This document shows positions 34,541 through 43,663 of a stretch of 64,000 nucleotides of DNA, in pieces. Made by a program: the position numbers and the translations under genes. The stretch comes from JADJPO01 sp963750395 (lineage in GTDB: Bacteria > Actinomycetota > Actinomycetes > Actinomycetales > Kineosporiaceae). A model generated the notes under the pieces. That model had not been told where the DNA came from. It did not search any database and saw nothing but the letters and a program-made list of their open reading frames with translations. Every line of letters begins with the position of its first letter. The first letter of the stretch is position 1. The stretch lies in the NCBI GenBank assembly GCA_963750395.1, contig CAVVQM010000007.1, forward strand, positions 124,001 through 188,000. Direction: 5' to 3'.

Positions 34541-37500
34541 CCACCGGGACCGATTCGCCACCGCGGGCAGAGGCTTTCGACGTGACCGGCGACCTGCCCA
34601 CCGGCACCACCATGCTCGAGGCGAGCGCGGGTACCGGGAAGACCTACACCATCGCGGCCCTGGCCACCCGGTACGTCGCGGAGGGCCGGGCCGAACTGGG
34701 CGACCTGCTGCTGGTCACCTTCGGGCGCGCGGCGACCTCCGAACTGCGCGAACGGGTCCGCGAACGCCTCTCCGGCGTCCATCGGGCGTTGGCCGCACCG
34801 TCGTCCCGCGACGCCGTCGATCCGCTGATCGCCCACCTCGCCGCCGTCGACGACACCGAACTCGGCCTGCGCCGGTCCCGGCTCGCCCGGGCCGTGGCCG
34901 AGTTCGACGCGGCGACGATCGACACCACGCACGGCTTCTGCCAGAAGATGCTCACGATGCTCGGGGTCCTCGCCGACCGCGACGGCGACGCCACGATGGT
35001 GGGGGAGGACATCGCCGACCTGGTCACCGAGGTCGTCGACGACGTCTATCTGCGCCGATATGCCGCGAGCGACCGGCCCGCGCTCACCCCGGCCGAGGCG
35101 GAACGCGTCGCCCGGGCCGCCGTCGGCGACCGGATGGCCGACCTGGAACCCTCTGCGGCGCAGCAGGATTCGCTGCACGGGCATCGCGCCGGATTCGCCG
35201 CCGAGGTGGTCGCGGAGGTGGCCCGGCGCAAGCGGGAGCGCCGGTTGCTCGACTACGACGACCTGCTGCTCCTGCTGCGGGGCGCGCTGAGCGACCCGGT
35301 GCTCGGTGACGTGGCGGCCGGGCGGCTGCGGGAGCGCTACCGGGTCGTCATGGTCGACGAGTTCCAGGACACCGACCCCGTCCAGTGGCAGATCCTGCGC
35401 GCGGCCTTCCACGGGCACAGCACGCTGGTGCTCATCGGCGACCCCAAGCAGGCCGTCTACACCTTCCGCGGCGGAGACGTCGTCACCTATCTGTCCGCCC
35501 GGGACGAGGCCCGCCGCACGGCCACCCTGGAGCGCAACTGGCGCAGCGACCCGGCGCTGCTGAGGTCCCTGGAGCTCCTGCTGGGTGGGGCGGCCCTCGG
35601 TGACGACCGCATCGTGGTGCACCCGGTGGTGGCCGGTGTGGGCGGCGACCTGCGGGACCGCGACGCCGAACCCGCTCCCCGCCTGGACGGCGCGGGCGCG
35701 GCGCTTCGGGTCCGACAGGTCCGCCGGTCCGCGTTCGGTCTGCGGGGCACGCGGGCTCCCCGGGTCGGGGTCGCCCGCGACCTGGTCGGCCGGGACGTCG
35801 CCGCCGAGGTGGTGCGCACCCTGGACGGCGCCCGGGTGCGCGAGGGCGATCTCTGGCGATCGGTGCTGCCGGGCGACATCGCGGTGCTGACCCGCCGGAA
35901 CCAGGACGCGCTCGCGGTCCAGGCCGAGCTCGCGTCGGCCGGTGTCCCCGCCGTCGTGTCCGGTCTGGCGAGTGTGTTCGGCACCCAGGCCGCGCGACAG
36001 TGGGCGACCCTGCTGGAGGCCCTGGCCGATCCGGGGCACTCCGGGCGGACCGCGGCGGCCGCGCTGTCGGTCTTCGTCGGCTGGGACGCCACCCGGCTGG
36101 CCGCGGCGAGCGAGCCCGATCGGGACGAGGTCTCCGACACCGTCCGGGCCTGGGCGCAGCTGTTGGCGGGGCGGGGCGTCGGTGCCCTCGTGGAGGTGAT
36201 GAGCGCCGCCGGCCTGGCCCGGCGCACCCTGGCCGCACCGGGCGGCGAGCGCCTGCTCACCGACCTGCGTCATGTCGGTGAGGTGCTGCACCACGTCGCG
36301 GTCACGGAACGGCTCGGGACGGCCGGCCTCGCCGCGTGGCTGCACCGGCGGATCGCCGAGGCGGGCGGCGACTACGCCGAGGAGCGCAGCCGACGCCTGG
36401 AGACCGACACGGACGCCGTCCAGGTGCTGACCGTGCACGCCAGCAAGGGGCTGGAGTTCCCGATCGTGCTCGTGCCCTTCTGCTGGGACCGCTGGGAGCC
36501 GGACGAGATCGGTGAGCTGCGGTTCCACGACGACCAGGGCCGGCGGATCCTGCACGTGGGCGGCAGCACCGACCCGCACCACGTGCATGCCCGACGGCGG
36601 CACCTGGCCGCCGAGCGTGGTGAGGATCTGCGTCTGCTCTACGTCGCCCTCACCCGGGCCAGGAGCCAGGTGGTCGTGTGGTGGGCGCCGTCCACCATCT
36701 CGGCGGCAGGACCCCTGACCCGCCTGCTGCTCGGCGATTACCCCGCCGGTGCGCAGCCCCCCGACCAGGTCGTCCTGGGTGACGACGACGAGATCGAGGC
36801 GGTGTTGACCGGCCGGCTCGCCGCGGCGGGCCCCGACGCGGTGGTCGAGGGGGTGCACGCCGAACCCGACCCCGGCCGCTACCATCGCGCGCCGACGCCA
36901 CCGGCCGCGCTGGAGGCGGCCACGGCGCGAGGCGAGGTGGATCAGACCTGGCGGCGCCTGTCCTACTCCGCCCTGACCGCGCAGGCGCACGCCGCGACCC
37001 TGGGCCACCTCGAGCCCGAGGTCGCCCGACCGTTGGACGAACCGGACGGGGCAGGTGCGCCCGGGGACGAGCTGTCCGCAGGGTCGACGGGTAACGGTGG
37101 CACGCCGACCCCGGTGCCCCTGGGGGACCTGCCCGCGGGGGCCGCCTTCGGCACGCTGGTCCACGAGGTGCTCGAACGGTTCGACCCGCGCGGTCACAAC
37201 CCCGGGGAGCAGACCGTCGAGGCGGTGGGCGCCCTGGCCCGCGAGGCCGCAGGGGGTCAGTTGACCGCCTCGGAGCTGGGTCTGTTGGCCACCGGGCTGG
37301 ACGAGGCACTCGGCACCCCGCTGGGCCCGTTGGCCGACGACCTTCCGCTGCGCGGGTTCGCCCTGCACGATCGCTTGTCCGAGGTGGAGTTCGAGCTCCC
37401 CCTGGGCGGCGGGGACGAGCCGGCGGGGCGTCGTCCGGTGCACCTGGGCGACCTGGCCTCGGCGCTGCGACGGCACCTGCACGAGGGCGACGCCCTGGCC

Positions 37501-37956
37501 GGCTACGCCGACCGGCTGGACGCGCTCGCGGCCGACGACCCGCTGAACCCCGGTGGCGGTCCGGTGCTGCGCGGCTACCTGACCGGAAGCATCGACGCGG
37601 TGCTCCGCGTCGGCGGCCCGGAAGCGCCGCGCTACCTCGTCGTGGACTACAAGACCAATCGGCTCGCCCCGCCGGGGGAGCCCCTGACGAAGCACCACTA
37701 CCGTCCACAGGCGCTCTCGGCGGAGATGTACCAGGCGCACTACCCGCTGCAGCTGATCCTGTATCTCGTTGCGCTGCACCGGTTCCTGCGGTGGCGTCAG
37801 CCCGGCTACGACCCGGACCGACACCTGGGCGGCGGGCTCTACCTGTTCCTGCGGGGCATGTGCTCTCCGACCGAGCCGGACGGCGTGTTCGCCTGGCGTC
37901 CACCGTCGGCCCTGGTCGTCGAGCTGTCCGCCCTGCTCGACGGGAGCCGGACGTGA
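34537..37956 (+). CDS. recB: Exodeoxyribonuclease V beta subunit
   Basis: A 1,139-residue UvrD-like helicase with a C-terminal nuclease. Walker A is LEASAGTGKTYTIA (K35), motif II is VDEFQDTDPVQWQIL (about residues 270-285), then GDPKQAVYTFRGGD, the SF1 motif VLTVHASKGLEFPIV and LLYVALTRARSQVV. The nuclease domain has AFGTLVHEVLERFDP and the catalytic YLVVDYKTNRL near residue 1035. It is the 3'-to-5' motor and the only nuclease of the complex. It is flanked by 4-base overlaps with recC and recD and has no frame break. Confidence 0.95.
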   Translation: MTTGTDSPPRAEAFDVTGDLPTGTTMLEASAGTGKTYTIAALATRYVAEGRAELGDLLLVTFGRAATSELRERVRERLSGVHRALAAPSSRDAVDPLIAHLAAVDDTELGLRRSRLARAVAEFDAATIDTTHGFCQKMLTMLGVLADRDGDATMVGEDIADLVTEVVDDVYLRRYAASDRPALTPAEAERVARAAVGDRMADLEPSAAQQDSLHGHRAGFAAEVVAEVARRKRERRLLDYDDLLLLLRGALSDPVLGDVAAGRLRERYRVVMVDEFQDTDPVQWQILRAAFHGHSTLVLIGDPKQAVYTFRGGDVVTYLSARDEARRTATLERNWRSDPALLRSLELLLGGAALGDDRIVVHPVVAGVGGDLRDRDAEPAPRLDGAGAALRVRQVRRSAFGLRGTRAPRVGVARDLVGRDVAAEVVRTLDGARVREGDLWRSVLPGDIAVLTRRNQDALAVQAELASAGVPAVVSGLASVFGTQAARQWATLLEALADPGHSGRTAAAALSVFVGWDATRLAAASEPDRDEVSDTVRAWAQLLAGRGVGALVEVMSAAGLARRTLAAPGGERLLTDLRHVGEVLHHVAVTERLGTAGLAAWLHRRIAEAGGDYAEERSRRLETDTDAVQVLTVHASKGLEFPIVLVPFCWDRWEPDEIGELRFHDDQGRRILHVGGSTDPHHVHARRRHLAAERGEDLRLLYVALTRARSQVVVWWAPSTISAAGPLTRLLLGDYPAGAQPPDQVVLGDDDEIEAVLTGRLAAAGPDAVVEGVHAEPDPGRYHRAPTPPAALEAATARGEVDQTWRRLSYSALTAQAHAATLGHLEPEVARPLDEPDGAGAPGDELSAGSTGNGGTPTPVPLGDLPAGAAFGTLVHEVLERFDPRGHNPGEQTVEAVGALAREAAGGQLTASELGLLATGLDEALGTPLGPLADDLPLRGFALHDRLSEVEFELPLGGGDEPAGRRPVHLGDLASALRRHLHEGDALAGYADRLDALAADDPLNPGGGPVLRGYLTGSIDAVLRVGGPEAPRYLVVDYKTNRLAPPGEPLTKHHYRPQALSAEMYQAHYPLQLILYLVALHRFLRWRQPGYDPDRHLGGGLYLFLRGMCSPTEPDGVFAWRPPSALVVELSALLDGSRT

Positions 37957-39939
37957 CCGCGACCGGGCGCCTGGCCCGCGATCCGGGCGATCCGCGCCTG
38001 GCGGTGCGCGCGTCCGGGCTCCTGGCCCGGTTCAACTCCGCCGGGGTACTCGCGGCGGCCGACGTCCACGTCGCGCAGCGCCTGGGCGAGATCACCGGGG
38101 AGGACGACGATCGGGTCCGGCTGGCGGTCGCGCTGACGGTGCGCGCCGTCCGGGCGGGTTCGGTGTGCCTGCGTCTGGGCGAGCGCGAGGGCATGCTGCT
38201 GTCCGAGCTCGAGGACGACGGCCCCCGCCCGGATTCGACGGATCAGGCCGAGCCGGAGGGCGGCGACCTGACCGACGGCGATCTGCCGGACGCCGCGGCC
38301 TGGGCGGCGGCGATCGAGGCGAGCCCGATGGTGGGACCCGGCGCGAGTGGACCCGTCAGCGAGCAGGTCCTGGACCGGCCGGTGCGCTGGGTGGACGGAA
38401 GGCTCTATCTCGACCGGTACTGGCGGGCCGAGGAACTCGTCCGGCGCGATGTCGACGCCCGCTGCGCCGCACCGGTGACCGGGATCGATCCGGTGCGTCT
38501 CGCCGCGGCGGTGCAGCGGTTGTTCCCGGCGGTGGATCAGGACCGGCAACGGCTGGCGGCCGCGGCCGCCGCGTTCGGACGTCTCACCGTGGTCACCGGT
38601 GGCCCCGGGACCGGCAAGACGACCACGGTGGCGCGACTGCTCGCCGTCCTGCAGGCGGTGGCGGGTCCGGGACTATCGATCGCCCTGGCCGCCCCGACGG
38701 GCAAGGCCGCGGCGCGGCTGCAGGAGTCCGTGTCCTCCCAGCTGGCCGACCTGGAAGCGCTGGACCGGGGTCGCCTCGGGGAGCTGCAGGCCTCCACCGT
38801 GCACCGTCTGCTCGGCTGGCGCCGCGGGTCGACGACCCGGTTCCGTCACGACCGAACCCATCACCTCCCGCACGATGTCGTGGTCGTCGACGAGACGTCG
38901 ATGGTGTCGCTGCCACTCATGGCCCGGCTGCTCGAGGCGTTGCGTCCCCAGGCCCGGCTGATCCTGGTGGGCGACCCGGACCAGTTGGCCTCGGTCGAGG
39001 CGGGCGCCGTGCTGGGGGATCTGGTCGCCCGGGCCGTGCCCACCGACGCCCTGCCGGGCCTGCTGGCCCAGGCGATCCCCGACGACCTCGCCGAAGGTCG
39101 GGCCGGTCGGGGGTGAGGAGCACCGGGCGCTGTGCGGCGGCGTCGTCCGTCTGGCCGTGCCGCGACGCTACGGGAGCGTGATCAGGGAACTGGCCGGCTC
39201 CGTCCGCAGCGGCGACCCTGACGCCGTCCTTCGCCTGCTGCGCGCCGGGCACGAGGAGGTGCACCTCGTGGAGCCCACCGCGCCGGTTCCCACCGACTCC
39301 GACGTGCACCAGGTACGTCTGGACGCCGAGGCCGCGGGACTGGCCCTGGTCCGGGCGGCCAGGGGCGGGGACGCGGAGGCGGCCCTGCGGGCGCTCGAGT
39401 CGCACCGCCTTCTGCTGGCCCACCGCCGCGGCCCCTTCGGGGTGGCGCACTGGGCCCACCGGGTCGAGGCCTGGGTCCAGACCGCCGATGCCGCGGACCC
39501 GCAGGGTGGATCGAACTCGGTCACGGGGCTGCGGGCCGGTCCCTGGTACCCGGGCCGCCCCCTGCTGGTCACCGCGAACGACCGGGACAGCGGCCTGTTC
39601 AACGGTGACACCGGCGTGGTGGTCGCCGATCCGGACGGCGCGCCCGGCACCGTGGTCGCGGCCTTCGGCGATCCTGCCCGGCCACTCCTGGTGCGTCCGC
39701 ACCGGTTGCCGGCGGTCGAGACCGTTCACGCGATGACCGTGCACCGTGCCCAGGGCAGCCAGTTCGACCGGGTCACCGTCCTGCTGCCGCCGCACCGGTC
39801 CCCACTGCTGACCCGGGAGTTGTTCTACACGGCGCTGACCCGAGCCAAGGACCGGGTGCTGGTGGTGGGCACCGAACAGGCCGTGCGCACCGCCGTGCTG
39901 CGGCCGGTTCGGCGTGCCAGCGGCCTGCGGGAGGACTGA
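37953..39939 (+). CDS. recD: Exodeoxyribonuclease V alpha subunit (one frameshift)
   Basis: RecD is the 5'-to-3' SF1B helicase of RecBCD. It has LTVVTGGPGTGKTTTVARLL (Walker A, near residue 216), APTGKAAARLQES, STVHRLLGW, VVVDETSMVSLPLMARLLEAL, LILVGDPDQLASVEAGAVLGD and, after the break, PLLVTANDRDSGLFNGDTGVVV, HAMTVHRAQGSQFDRV and ELFYTALTRAKDRVLVVGT. A stop at 39114-39116 ends the first frame; dropping one G from the GGGGG run just before it restores an uninterrupted protein of about 660 residues (GEEHRALCGGVVRLAVPRRYG). The GTG start overlaps the recB stop. Confidence 0.9.
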
Positions 39940-39953
39940 CCGCCGGCGCGGTC
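39938..39953 (+). terminator. Hairpin at the end of recBCD
   Basis: GACCGC (39938-39943) and GCGGTC (39948-39953) pair perfectly around a CGGC loop, beginning within the recD stop codon. There is no U-run, which is common for actinobacterial terminators. It could equally be an incidental GC palindrome. Confidence 0.35.
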
Positions 39954-39990
39954 GTCGACCAGGTCGCGGGCCGAGCGTCCGGCGATTCTT

Positions 39991-40020
39991 CGTGGGATCT
40001 TCAGGGAACCCTCGTGGGAT
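39991..40020 (+). promoter_or_regulatory. Direct repeat CGTGGGAT upstream of the copper ATPase
   Basis: CGTGGGAT occurs at 39991-39998 and again at 40013-40020, exactly 22 bases (two helical turns) apart and about 70-100 bases before the copB start. Two half-sites on one face of the helix are the normal target of OmpR/PhoB-type regulators, and such a regulator is encoded at 44873-45625 in the same island. Binding is an inference. Confidence 0.5.
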
Positions 40021-40088
40021 TCTCGATCGCCGGCGGGAGAGTTCGTCGTGACCAGCCGACCTGATGACGACCGTGGAGGTGATGACTG

Positions 40089-42254
40089 ATGGCGGAGTCC
40101 TCGGCCGCCGTGGGACAGCGCGATCGCCAGGACTGTGAGTGCTGCCGGTGCTGCCGGCTCGAGCATCAACGCCCCGCCCCGGTGCGGGAGCCGGTGGATC
40201 ATCCGGAGGCCGAGCACGACGGCCATGCCGATCATGCCGAGGACAGCCGCCACGGAGAACACACCGGCCACGCCGATCACAGCGGCCACGAGCAGATGTT
40301 CCGGCAGCGGTTCTGGGTGTCGCTGGCGCTCAGCGTGCCGGTGTTGTACTGGAGCGAGCTGATCCAGAGTGCACTGGGGTACACCGCGCCGGTGTTCACC
40401 GGGAGCGCCCTGATCGTCCCGGTGGTGTCCACGGTCATCTTCGGCTACGGCGGGCTGCCGTTCCTGAGCATGGCTCGGTGGGAGCTGGCCGCTCGGGCCC
40501 CGGCGATGATGACGCTGATCTCGCTGGCGATCACGGTGGCCTACGGGTTCAGCATGGCCACCCTGGTGTGGGACCTGGGGGAGGGCTTCTTCTGGGAGCT
40601 GGTCACCCTCGTCGACATCATGCTGCTCGGCCACTGGGTTGGAGATGCGCAGCGTCCGGCAGGCGTCGGGGGCGCTGGATGCGCTGGCCAAGCTGATGCC
40701 GGACACCGCCGAGGTCGTCCTGCCCGACGGCCGGGTCGAGGAGCGCTCCGGCGAGCGAGCTGCGGGTGGGCGACACCTTCCTGGTCCGCCCGGGTTCGGC
40801 CGTCCCGGCCGACGGGGTGGTCGTCGAGGGTTCGTCGCGAGATCAACGAGGCGATGATCACCGGAGAGTCCCGCCCGCTGGACAAGGGCCCGGGGACGCA
40901 GCTGATCGCCGGCACCGTGAATGAGGGCAACGGCAGCCTCCGGGTCGAGGTCGGTGCGACGGGTGAGGACACGGCACTGGCGGGGATCATGCGCCTGGTG
41001 GCCGAGGCGCAGTCCTCCCGATCCTCCACGCAGCTGCTGGCCGACCGGGCCGCGGCACTGCTGTTCTGGGCCGCCTTGGCCTCGGCGGCGGTGACGCTCC
41101 TGGTGTGGTCGATCATCGAGGGCGGCGTGGACCAGCCGACCATCGCGCGGGTCGTGACCGTCCTGGTGATCGCCTGCCCGCACGCCCTCGGGCTGGCGAT
41201 CCCGCTGGTCGTGGCCAACACGACGCAGCTGGCCGCGGCCAACGGCGTCCTGATCCGGGACCGGGAGGCCATCGACACGGCCCGGCTGCTGGAGGTGATC
41301 GCGGTGGACAAGACCGGAACCCTGACCGAGGGGTCGATCGGCGTCGCCGGGATCGCCACGATCGACGGGGTCGTCGAGGACGACGCGCTGGCCACGGCGG
41401 CGGCGGTCGAGGGCGACTCCGAGCACCTGATGGCCCGCGCCATCCGGCAGGCCGCCGACCAGCGCGGCCTCGACCTGCCGCAGGTGGAGGACTTCGAGAT
41501 CCTCAAGGGGCGTGGTGTGGCGGCGGTAGTCGACGGGAAGCAGGTACACATCGGCGGCCCCCGGATGCTCGAACACCTGCAGGCCACGCCGGCGCAGGCC
41601 CTGTCGGACTTCGCCGGCGACGCCGGCCGGCGGGGGTCATCCGTGGTGTACCTGGTGCGCGAGGGCGAACCCGTCGCGGCGTTCGCCCTGGCCGACGTCA
41701 TCCGTCCGGAGAGCTACACGGCGGTGCGTGCGCTGCACGAACGCGGCGTGGCGGTGGCCATGCTCACCGGTGACAGCGAGGACGTCGCCAAGGCTGTCGC
41801 CGGCGAGCTGGGGATCGACACCTACCGGGCGCAGGTGCTCCCCGCCGACAAGGATGACTACGTCGCCGAGCTCCAGCGGGGCGGACGCAGGGTCGCCATG
41901 GTCGGGGACGGCGTCAACGACGCCCCGGCCCTGGCGCGTGCCGACATCGGCATCGCGATCGGTGGGGGCACGGATGTGGCCGTGGAGTCGGCCGGGCTGA
42001 TCCTGGTGAAGAGCAACCCCCTGGACATCGTGCGCATCCTGATTTTGAGCGCCGCCGCCTACCGCAAGCAGCTGCAGAACATCTGGTGGGGCGCCGGGTA
42101 CAACATCATCGCGATCCCGCTCGCCGCCGGCGTCCTGGCACCCATCGGCTTCATCATGCCGCCTGCCGTCGGCGCGCTGTTGATGTCGGTGAGCACCATC
42201 GTGGTCGCGATCAACGCTCAGCTGCTGCGGCGTGTGGACCTGAGCGTGGAGTAG
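40089..42254 (+). CDS. copB: Copper-exporting P1B-type ATPase, CopB-like (internal scrambled segment)
   Basis: A 721-residue heavy-metal P-type ATPase. The N-terminus is His-rich (HPEAEHDGHADHAEDSRHGEHTGHADHSGHE split over two lines of His/Asp repeats) and the sixth-helix motif is CPH (VIACPHALGLAIPLV), both CopB traits. DKTGTLT (phosphorylated Asp near 407), MLTGDSEDVAKAV and MVGDGVNDAPALARADIGIA are complete. GGAGGTG precedes ATG 40089. Bases about 40637-40836 are read in wrong frames: the adjacent frames contain the expected A-domain (LEMRSVRQASGALDALAKLMP; ELRVGDTFLVRPGSAVPADGVVVEG). Three slips near 40637, 40750 and 40836 cancel, so the gene looks open but about 65 residues are garbled. 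Confidence 0.9.
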   Translation: MAESSAAVGQRDRQDCECCRCCRLEHQRPAPVREPVDHPEAEHDGHADHAEDSRHGEHTGHADHSGHEQMFRQRFWVSLALSVPVLYWSELIQSALGYTAPVFTGSALIVPVVSTVIFGYGGLPFLSMARWELAARAPAMMTLISLAITVAYGFSMATLVWDLGEGFFWELVTLVDIMLLGHWVGDAQRPAGVGGAGCAGQADAGHRRGRPARRPGRGALRRASCGWATPSWSARVRPSRPTGWSSRVRREINEAMITGESRPLDKGPGTQLIAGTVNEGNGSLRVEVGATGEDTALAGIMRLVAEAQSSRSSTQLLADRAAALLFWAALASAAVTLLVWSIIEGGVDQPTIARVVTVLVIACPHALGLAIPLVVANTTQLAAANGVLIRDREAIDTARLLEVIAVDKTGTLTEGSIGVAGIATIDGVVEDDALATAAAVEGDSEHLMARAIRQAADQRGLDLPQVEDFEILKGRGVAAVVDGKQVHIGGPRMLEHLQATPAQALSDFAGDAGRRGSSVVYLVREGEPVAAFALADVIRPESYTAVRALHERGVAVAMLTGDSEDVAKAVAGELGIDTYRAQVLPADKDDYVAELQRGGRRVAMVGDGVNDAPALARADIGIAIGGGTDVAVESAGLILVKSNPLDIVRILILSAAAYRKQLQNIWWGAGYNIIAIPLAAGVLAPIGFIMPPAVGALLMSVSTIVVAINAQLLRRVDLSVE

Positions 42255-42277
42255 ATCATCTGTCTGACCGTATTTTG

Positions 42278-42313
42278 ACCGCACCTGTCGATCTGACCGC
42301 ACCTGTCGACCTC
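42278..42313. repeat. 18-bp tandem duplication
   Basis: ACCGCACCTGTCGATCTG (42278-42295) is followed directly by ACCGCACCTGTCGACCTC (42296-42313), with two mismatches. It lies between copB and the lipoprotein gene, just ahead of the latter's AGGAGA-type ribosome site. Confidence 0.75.
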
Positions 42314-42331
42314 ACGAGGAGATCTCCCTCC

Positions 42332-43228
42332 ATGCACGCACGAGTTGCCGCCCTTGCCATCACCATCGGCCTGTTCGCCGCCGGGTGCGGCACCGGGACG
42401 GCAGGTGAGAACACCGCCGCCACGAGCCCGCCGTCCGGGGCCACCGGCGACGCCGGTGCCCGACCGTCGAGCAGCGCCACGACGCAGGCAGGCTCGCAGC
42501 AGGCCGCGCCGGCCCTGAAGCGGGTGGGGCTGTCCACGCCGATCCCGCACATCCACGGAGCCGTCGTCGGCGCCGACGGGTCGGTGCTGGCCGGAACCCA
42601 CGAGGGCGTCCGGGTGATCACGCCCTCCGGGCAGGTGAGCGCCGTCGGCCCGCGGGACGACCTGATGGGCATGACCGGGGAACCCGGCACGACGCGCCTC
42701 ATCTCGTCCGGGCATCCCGGACAGGGCAGCCGGCTGCCCAACCCCATCGGGTTGATCCGCAGCGAGGACGGCGGCCAGACCTGGACGCCGGTGTCGCTGG
42801 CCGGTGAGATCGACTTCCACGCCCTGGCCACCGACGGCGACGTCATCGTCGGCTTCGACGGGGTCAGTGGTCTGGTCACCTCCCAGGACGGGGGAAAGAC
42901 CTGGTCGAAGGCCGCGTCGATGGCCGCCATGTCGTTGGCGATGGTCGGCGACCAGGTGTGGGCCACGACGCCGGACGGGCTCATGCACAGCTCGGACAAG
43001 GCCGCGACGTTCGCGGCGCTACCGGGTGCGCCGCCCCTCCGGCTGATCTCCGCCGGCGGCGACGGGTCGTTGTGGGGCGTAGATGGCACGGGGATGACCT
43101 GGCGGAGTCGCGACGGGAAGGCCTGGGACAAGCACCTACAGCTGCCGGAGGTGCACGCCATCGCCGTGGCCGACTACACCACCGCCTACGCCGTCAGCGA
43201 CAGTTCACTCATCACCTTGACGGGATGA
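42332..43228 (+). CDS. BNR/F510_1955-like repeat lipoprotein of a copper island
   Basis: A 298-residue predicted lipoprotein. The ATG at 42332 starts a signal peptide with the lipobox FAAGC, followed by a Ser/Thr/Ala/Gly-rich linker of about 45 residues. The remainder is a beta-propeller-like repeat protein: HIHGAVVGADGSVLAGTHEGV, IRSEDGGQTWTPVSL, TSQDGGKTWSKA and WRSRDGKAWDKH are Asp-box/BNR repeats (SxDxGxxW). Such proteins are often labelled F510_1955-family glycosylhydrolases and recur beside metal-resistance genes, but no hydrolase activity is shown. It follows copB by 77 bases. Confidence 0.78.
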   Translation: MHARVAALAITIGLFAAGCGTGTAGENTAATSPPSGATGDAGARPSSSATTQAGSQQAAPALKRVGLSTPIPHIHGAVVGADGSVLAGTHEGVRVITPSGQVSAVGPRDDLMGMTGEPGTTRLISSGHPGQGSRLPNPIGLIRSEDGGQTWTPVSLAGEIDFHALATDGDVIVGFDGVSGLVTSQDGGKTWSKAASMAAMSLAMVGDQVWATTPDGLMHSSDKAATFAALPGAPPLRLISAGGDGSLWGVDGTGMTWRSRDGKAWDKHLQLPEVHAIAVADYTTAYAVSDSSLITLTG

Positions 43229-43267
43229 GGCCTCAGAAAGGGGCCTCGAGAAAGGGAAGGGACGGAC

Positions 43268-43663
43268 ATGGGCTACGCCACACGGATCACGCTGGACGAA
43301 CCGATCGACCAGGTGGAGGAACGGGTACGACACGCCCTGTCGGAGCAGGGATTCGGGGTGCTGACCTACATCGACATGGCAGCGACCCTGAAGGAGAAGA
43401 TCGGCGCCGAGATCCCGCCCTACCGCGTCCTCGGGGCCTGCCGACCGCCACTGGCCGCGCAGGCGCTGGAGGCCGAGCCGGACGTCGGCCTGCTGCTCCC
43501 GTGCAACGTCGCCGTCTACCGCCAGGGTGAGCAGACGGTCGTCGCCGCGCTGGACCCCGCCACGATGGTCACGCTGACCGGGAACGAGGGGCTGCAGGGC
43601 GTCGCCGCCGAGGCGGCGGAACGACTGGACGCCGCTCTGGACTCGCTGACCGGTCAGTCCTGA
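43268..43663 (+). CDS. DUF302 family protein
   Basis: A 131-residue protein with the DUF302 pattern: DQVEERVRHALSEQGFGVLTYIDMAATLKEKIG, then YRVLGACRPPLAAQALEAEPDVGLLLPCNVAVY, ending in a helical region. The conserved GAC and LPCN cysteines are present (two Cys, possibly metal- or redox-linked). DUF302 proteins are small, soluble, of unknown function and frequently accompany sulfur or metal genes. It is third in the copB operon, 39 bases after the lipoprotein. Its end overlaps the convergent histidine kinase by 10 bases. Confidence 0.85.
   Translation: MGYATRITLDEPIDQVEERVRHALSEQGFGVLTYIDMAATLKEKIGAEIPPYRVLGACRPPLAAQALEAEPDVGLLLPCNVAVYRQGEQTVVAALDPATMVTLTGNEGLQGVAAEAAERLDAALDSLTGQS

Noticed and set aside
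31289..37824. Very long minus-strand frames opposite recC and recB (over 1,000 codons)
   Set aside because: Stop-free antisense frames are expected at this GC content; the translations are low-complexity Gly/Gln/His/Arg with no domains, whereas the plus strand has full RecBCD motifs.
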